Part shown: positions 27,791 through 33,524 of the stretch, piece after piece | Layout: every line of letters starts with the position of its first letter | Numbering within the stretch: the stretch's first letter is position 1 | NCBI GenBank assembly: GCA_013115135.1 | Contig: JABANP010000548.1 | Location: forward strand, 1 to 33,524 | Direction of reading: 5' to 3' | Length of the DNA stretch: 33,524 nt | From: Perkinsus olseni | Lineage: Eukaryota; Perkinsozoa; Perkinsida; Perkinsidae | Notes under the pieces: model-generated | Seen by the model: only the letters and a program-made list of their open reading frames with translations | What the model was told of the DNA's origin: nothing | Database searches by the model: none | Translations under genes and position numbers: made by a program

Positions 27791-27793
27791 TCC

Positions 27794-27890
27794 CGCCGGA
27801 TACCACAGAGGTGTCCGGCGGCAGAGCCGCCGGCGAACTTTTTAATTTGGCATCGCGAAGCGGCTTCGCGATGCCAAATTAAAAAGTTCG
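27794..27890. repeat. 57-nt near-perfect palindrome with adjoining GC-rich hairpin
   Basis: 27834-27890: arms of 28 bp (starting CGAACTTTTTAATTTGGCAT) around a single G, with no mismatch. Just before it, CCGCCGGA (27794-27801) and TCCGGCGG (27815-27822) form a second stem. It lies against the inner edge of the right terminal repeat of the MULE. Confidence 0.9.
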
Positions 27891-28204
27891 GTGGACGAAA
27901 TGAGACATGGATGAAAAAAAACAGGGCGAATGTATGGAAGAAGTGAGACTGGATGGGCCGAGATTTTATTTTATGGGCGATTTTGATGGGTGAAATGAGA
28001 TGGATGGAATGGCACCGGATGAAATTATAGTGGACGACTTTACACTGGAACAGATGACCACTGGACGAAATTATACTGGATCAGTTGGGTTACCCCGGGC
28101 TTCACCGACGGTATGTGACTTCGTCCATACCTCCAGATGAAGCACTACCCTCACAAACGTCGGTAGTTTCGATATTCAGAGTAATTAACGATCTGCGTGG
28201 ATCG

Positions 28205-28281
28205 TAACAGCTGCCAGATTCGAACTCGCGTCCTTACGGACTAGCGGTCTGGGGCTAACGCCATAGTCCCCTCGACCAAAG
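28205..28281 (-). other. tRNA-like relic with long variable arm
   Basis: Minus strand: A-box-like TGGCGTTAGCC, a variable-arm hairpin GTCC-GTAA-GGAC, then T-arm GCGAG-TTCGAAT-CTGGC (one mismatch). The long variable arm suggests a Ser/Leu-type ancestor, but the acceptor ends do not pair, so it is a relic at best. Confidence 0.4.
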
Positions 28282-28422
28282 AATAGTGCTCCAGGAGGAC
28301 CCCTGGTCGACCCTGATGCGTTCCCGGTGCGACTGTGCCCGGCGTGCAAGTTCATGAGAACTCTGCGAGGGAGCTTGCAGCGCACACGCGACAGGAAGGC
28401 CCTATAATCTGGACCTGGCTGC

Positions 28423-28427
28423 GAGAA
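28423..28427. repeat. 5-bp target-site duplication, left
   Basis: GAGAA directly before the left LTR, repeated directly after the right LTR at 33451-33455. Confidence 0.85.
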
Positions 28428-28546
28428 TGTGATTGTGTAGGCACACAATCCACTTGTCCCCTAGCGCTAGAAGTATTTGTTCCTGTTGTATTCATTAAAG
28501 ATCAGGCTCTTATCAGTATCACTCCTGTCGTGTTCGGGTGATAACA
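28428..28546 (+). repeat. left LTR, 119 bp
   Basis: Base-for-base identical to the right LTR as far as I can compare by eye. It is very short for an LTR. It begins TG and ends CA, and contains GTGTAGGCACAC (an inverted repeat) and CCTAGCGCTAG near its start. Confidence 0.95.
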
Positions 28547-30264
28547 TGGTGGAGAACCACGGTGCTATTCATTTACTATGCAAACTGGTAAATGTCGAGT
28601 CCCCGGAGCACCTTGCGTTCATGTCCGAGACCGAGTTTAAGAAGATTTGTGACACTGCCTTGGCTGATGGTTCTGCTAAGCTGGGTGACGTCCTCGCTTG
28701 GCGATATCATATGTCTCGTATGCGTAAACGCGATGGCGGCGATGGTAAACCCTCGACTACTCCTACCGTGAACAAGTCAGTCGCCTCGCAGTTGCCCCCT
28801 ACTCCTCAGCTATCACCGAGTGAAGCAGTGAGTGTGTCTCTACCGTCTATACGCTCGACTGGCATGAGCCAACAGCGCTCAACACTGAGCTGGAAGACCG
28901 AAGCCTCTGATGCTGATACACTGACAGTCAGCAAAATGTCTAACCTGATCAAGGATATACCACTACCTGGCGGCAAGCCTTATCAGGGATATGGGGAGAG
29001 TCGCTCTATAAGCTGGTTCGTAGAACAACTTAATGACGAAGCCCAACTTCATGGTCTACAACCAAAAGCATCATGGCTCTATGTCACTAAAGCCTTCGCC
29101 CCCTCAGCTCGCGGAACGTTGATTGCTAATGTCCGCCAGCTATGTACCGCCACCGAATGGATGAAGGACTATCGCATTATGTTGGACTATGCCGTCGCGT
29201 ATCTCTGTGAGACTTACAGCAGCAGCGACGACGCCTCCTATCATGAAAGTCGGCTAAATGATATGAAGCAGAAGGACGACGAGAACATCTTCACCTTTCT
29301 TGAGAGAGTGACGAATGAAGCTGCCCAAGCACAGTCCTGTCATCTTAACGTCACTGAAGAACAAACTGGTCGCTATTTTCGTCGAGGCCTGCTATCGGTT
29401 TATGCCAAGATTGCGAACGAGCACTATGCTTCAACTCTACATGCCCCAGAATTGGCATGCGAGCTCGCCAGATATTGCCGGTTGAATCGTGTTCGCCCAC
29501 CCCCTGGAAAAGGTGGCAGCCGACCAACAGGAAAAGCTGATCAGCCTGCTGAAGCAGCTCGGGTCCCTCCTTCCTTCTCAACAGAGGAGTTTAACTACAT
29601 TCGGGCACAGAAGATCTGCTTCCAGTACGCTAAGTCCCACCCGTGTCGGCGCGATGATTGTTCTTTCAAGCATGTATCCCTGGAGGAGATTAAGAAGGCC
29701 GTCAAATCTGAAGCATCTACTATGACTACCCCTACTGTGACCAGCCCGGCTAAGCCTGCGGAACTAACCGCCCATAAGGTCATTCACGGCTCGTCCGATG
29801 AGAAACGAACTCTGAGGAGCCCTGACCTTCGCGGTGTTTTTATTGAAATTGATACAGGGTGTAGCATGTCCATTATATCGGCCCATGCTTTCGATGTTCT
29901 ATCCCAAGCAAAGCTGATAAACGATGTGATTAAGGTTGACCAGTCTTTTACCACTGCTTCAGGGTCTAAGTCATTACATGCAAGTCGTCGGGTATATGTC
30001 ACTATCACCATCATTGACTCGGATGGTGAGCCTCATAAAATGGACTGGCAGCCGTATGTAGTTGACACGGCAATACCTCAGTGTGACGGTTTACTTGGCA
30101 AAGACCTCATTATTTTCGGTGAACGTGGTTTGGAAATCTCTCTGCCAGAAGGCACTATGGACTTGGCTCTATTCTGGTGTACTCGGCCCGAGATAGATAC
30201 CCTTCAGCCCGTAAGCTCCATCCCCTATTCAACGCCTTCCAACTATAACTGGCCCTACTGCTGA
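28546..30264 (+). CDS. gag-pro: Gag-protease polyprotein
   Basis: 572 residues from ATG 28546, whose A is the last base of the LTR; the frame is open further upstream into the LTR (to 28477), but a start inside the LTR would be unusual. Residues ~1-330: Gag, helix-rich (SWFVEQLNDEAQ, DDENIFTFLERVTNEAAQ, TGRYFRRGLLS). Residues ~358-376: C-X8-C-X4-C-X3-H (CFQYAKSHPCRRDDCSFKH), a CCCH-type zinc finger in place of the usual CCHC knuckle. Residue 436 onward: aspartic protease with IDTGCSMSII and, ~80 residues later, GLLGKDLI. The ORF ends at TGA 30262-30264 before an acidic linker that stays open in the +1 frame. It forms the particle and processes the polyprotein. Confidence 0.92.
   Translation: MVENHGAIHLLCKLVNVESPEHLAFMSETEFKKICDTALADGSAKLGDVLAWRYHMSRMRKRDGGDGKPSTTPTVNKSVASQLPPTPQLSPSEAVSVSLPSIRSTGMSQQRSTLSWKTEASDADTLTVSKMSNLIKDIPLPGGKPYQGYGESRSISWFVEQLNDEAQLHGLQPKASWLYVTKAFAPSARGTLIANVRQLCTATEWMKDYRIMLDYAVAYLCETYSSSDDASYHESRLNDMKQKDDENIFTFLERVTNEAAQAQSCHLNVTEEQTGRYFRRGLLSVYAKIANEHYASTLHAPELACELARYCRLNRVRPPPGKGGSRPTGKADQPAEAARVPPSFSTEEFNYIRAQKICFQYAKSHPCRRDDCSFKHVSLEEIKKAVKSEASTMTTPTVTSPAKPAELTAHKVIHGSSDEKRTLRSPDLRGVFIEIDTGCSMSIISAHAFDVLSQAKLINDVIKVDQSFTTASGSKSLHASRRVYVTITIIDSDGEPHKMDWQPYVVDTAIPQCDGLLGKDLIIFGERGLEISLPEGTMDLALFWCTRPEIDTLQPVSSIPYSTPSNYNWPYC
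28547..28558 (+). other. primer-binding site, tRNA not identified
   Basis: TGGTGGAGAACC directly follows the LTR. It would pair with a tRNA ending GGTTCTCCACCA, which I cannot assign. The same bases can also form the hairpin GTGG-AGAA-CCAC. Confidence 0.6.
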
Positions 30265-30386
30265 CGATGACGACGACTGTCTGAATAGTAATGATGATGC
30301 TAATGACGACGCCTTGAAGGTGACGAGTAACGTTACTGTCCCGGATTTCAAATCCTCGACGTTTGCCCCAGTTAGTGATCCCCATT
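30254..30386 (+). CDS. acidic linker frame between protease and RT
   Basis: In the third frame, 30254-30386 is open and reads PTADDDDDCLNSNDDANDDA then a Ser/Thr/Val stretch, ending TGA. It overlaps the end of Gag-protease and the start of Pol. It may be part of the translated polyprotein via two +1 steps, or mark two old indels. Confidence 0.45.
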
Positions 30387-33155
30387 GAGCATGTCATTTA
30401 TGATGGGGTGTGGTATAGAGTAAGTGTGCACCGCAAAAACGATGGCACTTTCTATTTTCTTAGTGACTTTTCGACCGAGTTCGGTGACTGGTTGGATGGC
30501 TTGCAGATGCAGCCCGTGCCCAAGATCCACTGGAAGTGGGCAAAAGCCGACGAGGTCTGCCGAAGAGAATGCACTGCCCAGTTGGAGAAGTTTGTGACTA
30601 ACAAAAAATTGATTGCTGTACCGAACGCTAAGAGCAACCTGTTTCGTTCTAATTTTTACGGAACCCGTGGAAGGAAACGATACCGAGTAGTCACGCCCCT
30701 TGTGAAGCTCAATGGTTTACTCCGTTTGGCCATGGCGAAGTATAAACTTCCCAACCCGCAGAGCCGAATCACGTCTGTCATTCACCGTCTACGATGTGCC
30801 GAAGCAGCTCACTTGCTGGACGTGCGGGATGCATTTATGTGCATCCACTGTGGCGCAACTATGTCCAGTAAGTTGGAAATTTGGTGGTTTCACAAGATCT
30901 ACTCTGTGTGGCGATTTGTCTACCTTATTTATGGAAGTTCCGTGGCACCACTCACGTTAGAGCTTTGTATGTCTTATCTTGAGAGCCGTTGCCCGAAACC
31001 ATTGCCTTGTAGCGGACTCCCACATCCAGCGACTTTTATGGATGATCTGGTTAGACCCTGCCATGCGCATGCCGACCTTCAGGTATGCGATCAGACGATT
31101 ACTGTGTACGCCACTCACCAATTCCATCTGACGAATGATCGCCTGTGCAGCGATCACTCTGTCACCGCCTTGGGCCTTGACGTGTCATTGGACTTCATCA
31201 TCTACCGACGAGATAAGTATGATGCTGTCTGCCAGATTGAGATACCTACAGATGCCTCATTCCGTAAAGGATTGGAGGTATTAGGCTTGATTGTCAACGA
31301 GCCCGACTTCCTTGGCCTTCATATATTACCGGTCAAGCATGCACTTGTGGGTCTCCTTTCTCACTGGCGGCATGTCAACCAAAGCAAATGGGACGAACCT
31401 ATGCCGATACCCCTACTTGACCTCATCCGTGATTGGGTGGACCTTGTAAAGTCGACACCATTACCTAAGGTCCCCCGTAGGATCGACATGGGCGCCCCGT
31501 TCGATGTTTTTACAGACTCGTCCAGGTCCCTAATGTGTTACCAGATATATCAATATGACTGTGATGTCTCTATTATGTGTGAACAATTTACGATAAGTGC
31601 CTCTGAGTCTCATTTTCATATTAATGTTTTAGAACTGTCGGCGGTCTGGCGATCGTTGAATAGACTACAATTGGTGTGTATCGATTCTGGCCTCTCGGCT
31701 AACTCTTTGATCACGGTTCACCTGGATTCTCAGACAGCCCTGAGCATCCTCCTTAATCGCCGTGTTCCACGAGTCCCTCCTCAAGCCTTGTACCAGAAGT
31801 TTTTGGATCTTATTCAAGTTGCCAGTGCTAATTTTCATATACGGTATGTATATGTAATGTCAAAACTGAACCCTGCCGACGCCGGCACCAGAAGCGAATT
31901 GCTCTATGAAGTTCATCGAGTCCGTTCTGACCTTGTCGACAAGCTCCTTCCCGCTGAAGACCCTAAGACGGTTATGCCGGTTCGTCCGCGGTCCGACAGC
32001 TCAGATCAACAAGGCGACCAATCTCCACTTGTCCGTCGATCAGCTAGGCTGGCGAAGAAGAGACGGGTTGACGACGCCGAGCCTGTGCCTTCTCAAGAAG
32101 AGCCTACCGATGAGCCTCCCATTGTAGTCGACAGCGGATATGACTTCCGCCCTGTTTATACTTCTGTCCCCGGTCTACCGCCGCCATCTTATACAACGAC
32201 ACTTCTAGGTGATATAGATGGAGACGTCGACACCATTACCATAGAAGACCCAACCGACCAACTCGAGTTAGCTTCATATGGTCATGAGATTGCTCACGAA
32301 GCCAATGAGGTCGTTTATGATAGACTTCGACGATTTTATACGTGGCCAAATATGAAGAAGACTATCGCTAAAGCTGCTGAGCTATGCGAGCCATGCGGCA
32401 GGACGAAGACCCGGCCGTGCGATCGACAGTTCAAGCAGGCTGTACGAGCCCCTCGCCTTACCCCAATCCCTTTCCACAAAGTTGGGATGGATGGGCTAGG
32501 TCCATTTGGTACAATGCACATTCTCACCCTGACCGACTACTATAGCTGTTATTGTCTTACGAGGACAACTATCACTGCACCAACTGCCTATGATGTTCGT
32601 CAGTTACTAAATAAAGTGTATCGACTTTTCGGGGTCTTCCCGCGTATTGTGAGATCCGACAACGCGTCTATCTTCCGATCAGCGTCAACCACTTTCCCTG
32701 GGGTATGGACGTTTAGTCCAGTACATGGAAGTCCTTCGAATGGCCATGCAGAACGACGCCACCGAGTCATTAACCAAAAGCTTCGTCGACTCCTTCTACA
32801 AGGCGTAGTTGGCAACGATCTATCCGGTTGGAACGACATCCTCACTAAGATCTGTGGTGAAATGAACAACGCCCCTGTATGCCGTGCTGGCGGTCTATGC
32901 CCTACTGACATCCTTATGTACTACCCCTGCACTAATATTATCACTGGTGCGAACCGTCAACAGGTCGCGAACAAGCATGCGGTTTGGCGTAATTATCGTA
33001 CTGCTGCTCTCGCCCGAACCGCTCAGAAAATTGCAGTGGCGGAACAGAGCCTAGCTATTGGTCAACATGTTATGGTTCGAGTTCAGAAGCCCAACTCCAA
33101 GCTGTCTCCAAGATATGATCCGGCTACTATAACTCGTATTCTGGGTTCCGAATAG
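30363..33155 (+). CDS. pol: Pol: reverse transcriptase, RNase H, integrase
   Basis: 930 codons in the open frame; no ATG at its beginning (TTG at 30363), so it is probably reached by frameshift or reinitiation. RT: DVRDAFMCIHC near 155, YGSSVAPLTLEL, catalytic FMDD at 31035-31046 (residues ~225-228). RNase H: FDVFTDSS, NVLELSAVW, VHLDSQTALS, SKLNPADAGTR (~380-515). Integrase: HX3H ... CX2C (HEIAH; CEPC), then VGMDGLGPF, VRSDNASIF and SNGHAER for the D,D,E triad. The frame stops at TAG after ILGSE. The next frame continues with NRVQLDNGSIVHSRDLKIL and an acidic tail to about 33281, so a one-base change near 33150 probably shortened the C-terminus by ~43 residues. Confidence 0.92.
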   Translation: MPQLVIPIEHVIYDGVWYRVSVHRKNDGTFYFLSDFSTEFGDWLDGLQMQPVPKIHWKWAKADEVCRRECTAQLEKFVTNKKLIAVPNAKSNLFRSNFYGTRGRKRYRVVTPLVKLNGLLRLAMAKYKLPNPQSRITSVIHRLRCAEAAHLLDVRDAFMCIHCGATMSSKLEIWWFHKIYSVWRFVYLIYGSSVAPLTLELCMSYLESRCPKPLPCSGLPHPATFMDDLVRPCHAHADLQVCDQTITVYATHQFHLTNDRLCSDHSVTALGLDVSLDFIIYRRDKYDAVCQIEIPTDASFRKGLEVLGLIVNEPDFLGLHILPVKHALVGLLSHWRHVNQSKWDEPMPIPLLDLIRDWVDLVKSTPLPKVPRRIDMGAPFDVFTDSSRSLMCYQIYQYDCDVSIMCEQFTISASESHFHINVLELSAVWRSLNRLQLVCIDSGLSANSLITVHLDSQTALSILLNRRVPRVPPQALYQKFLDLIQVASANFHIRYVYVMSKLNPADAGTRSELLYEVHRVRSDLVDKLLPAEDPKTVMPVRPRSDSSDQQGDQSPLVRRSARLAKKRRVDDAEPVPSQEEPTDEPPIVVDSGYDFRPVYTSVPGLPPPSYTTTLLGDIDGDVDTITIEDPTDQLELASYGHEIAHEANEVVYDRLRRFYTWPNMKKTIAKAAELCEPCGRTKTRPCDRQFKQAVRAPRLTPIPFHKVGMDGLGPFGTMHILTLTDYYSCYCLTRTTITAPTAYDVRQLLNKVYRLFGVFPRIVRSDNASIFRSASTTFPGVWTFSPVHGSPSNGHAERRHRVINQKLRRLLLQGVVGNDLSGWNDILTKICGEMNNAPVCRAGGLCPTDILMYYPCTNIITGANRQQVANKHAVWRNYRTAALARTAQKIAVAEQSLAIGQHVMVRVQKPNSKLSPRYDPATITRILGSE

Positions 33156-33317
33156 AGTGCAGTTGGATAATGGCTCGATTGTACATTCCCGTGACTTGAA
33201 GATCCTCCGCTCTCTGGTCCCAGACGAAGACTCTGATGACGATGATGATGATGATGTTTCAGAAACTACTGCTAATACTTGACATCTTTGTCGTTTTTTG
33301 TGTGGTTTTTTTCTTTC

Positions 33318-33331
33318 AAGGGGGGGGGAGA
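33318..33331 (+). other. polypurine tract
   Basis: AAGGGGGGGGGAGA immediately before the right LTR, preceded by a T-rich stretch; the primer for plus-strand synthesis. Confidence 0.9.
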
Positions 33332-33450
33332 TGTGATTGTGTAGGCACACAATCCACTTGTCCCCTAGCGCTAGAAGTATTTGTTCCTGTTGTATTCATT
33401 AAAGATCAGGCTCTTATCAGTATCACTCCTGTCGTGTTCGGGTGATAACA
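33332..33450 (+). repeat. right LTR, 119 bp
   Basis: Identical to the left LTR; followed by the GAGAA target duplication at 33451-33455 and ~70 bp of unannotated flank to the window end. Confidence 0.95.
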
Positions 33451-33524
33451 GAGAACGAACGAGCTGTATCAGATCGCATATGCATCCTCGAAACGATTCT
33501 TCACGTGTGAGTCTCGTGTGTATC

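Larger units (their letters stand above)
26427..28097. mobile_element. fold-back Mutator-like (MULE) element
   Basis: The ends GGGTGTATCTCAACTGATCC and (reverse complement of the right end) CGGGGTAACCCAACTGATCC match at 16 of 20 positions. Similarity continues through CCAGTATAAATTCGTCCAG and GTGGTCATC. Direct flanks GGCTTCACC at 26418-26426 and 28098-28106 (ten bases if the following G is counted) are a 9-10-bp target duplication, typical of MULEs. Both ~190-bp ends are built of degenerate units like TCCAGTATAATTTCATCC. The interior holds a transposase fragment, a tRNA-like piece and a 57-nt palindrome. Confidence 0.8.
28107..28427. other. gap between MULE and LTR element
   Basis: No gene. 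It holds the tRNA-like relic below; otherwise there is nothing I can name. Confidence 0.4.
28428..33450 (+). mobile_element. near-intact LTR retrotransposon, 5,023 bp
   Basis: Identical 119-bp LTRs (28428-28546 and 33332-33450), both TGTGATTG...GATAACA, flanked by GAGAA. Between them: primer site, Gag-protease ORF, RT-RNase H-integrase ORF and a polypurine tract. The order protease-RT-RNase H-integrase fits Ty3/gypsy or BEL/Pao; the divergent RT (FMDD) and the NPADAGTR end of RNase H leave the superfamily open. Identical LTRs point to a recent insertion. Confidence 0.95.

Noticed and set aside
28185..28448. 87-codon minus-strand open frame
   Set aside because: It is the translation of the tRNA-like relic plus LTR edge; no protein-like features.
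1..33524. CRISPR arrays, bacterial operons or rRNA genes
   Set aside because: No regularly spaced repeats, no ribosome-binding-site-led gene strings and no rRNA-like stretches; the gene structure is eukaryotic.

Overview
The window looks like nuclear DNA of an alveolate protist, most likely a Perkinsus species (mollusc parasite). This is an inference. It rests on a pair of secreted S8 (subtilisin-type) proteases that resemble the Perkinsus family, on intron-dense genes with many introns of 43-62 nt, and on the mix of protist-type retroelements and tRNA-like debris. There are no bacterial operons, rRNA genes or CRISPR arrays.

Layout. (1) 1-3921, minus strand: a decayed Ty3/gypsy-type LTR retrotransposon cut by the window edge (Gag, protease, RT, RNase H in broken frames), with an initiator-Met-type primer site at 3910-3918 and an LTR of unknown length to its right. 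(2) 5294-5665: one possible hypothetical exon. (3) 6700-10373, plus: a multi-exon AGC-family protein kinase (PKA/PKG-like) reconstructed exon by exon. (4) 10548-13262, plus: a nine-exon Trm9/ALKBH8-type tRNA wobble-uridine methyltransferase. The introns of these two genes repeatedly carry a 14-mer (AATTTCGTGGCGCG, either orientation) and tRNA T-arm/B-box motifs (GGTTCGATCCC). (5) 13850-16560 and 20534-23090: a direct segmental duplication, each copy carrying a minus-strand subtilisin gene (copy 1 with an in-frame stop, copy 2 with three single-base frame breaks) and the start of a divergent plus-strand gene. (6) Between and beyond them: a 247-bp MITE with a 6-bp target duplication, a CTTACG/AAGGAG-rich fold-back region, and two paralogous members (A at 19018-19617 plus; B at 24550-23585 minus) of a protein family I do not recognise, B beginning with a signal peptide. 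(7) 25499-25741: two tail-to-tail tRNA-like genes, a Pro-type body with a CAG anticodon and an Arg(TCG)-type body with a broken anticodon stem. (8) 26427-28097: a fold-back Mutator-like (MULE) element with 9-bp target duplication, holding a transposase fragment and a 57-nt near-perfect palindrome. (9) 28428-33450: a nearly intact young LTR retrotransposon with identical 119-bp LTRs, 5-bp target duplication, Gag-protease ORF and RT-RNase H-integrase ORF.

The housekeeping part (kinase and tRNA methyltransferase) sits head-to-tail, 174 bp apart, on one strand. The accessory part is built from duplicated protease genes, a lineage-specific predicted secreted family and at least five kinds of mobile or fold-back DNA. 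All exon boundaries were deduced by reading frame and family similarity, without transcripts.
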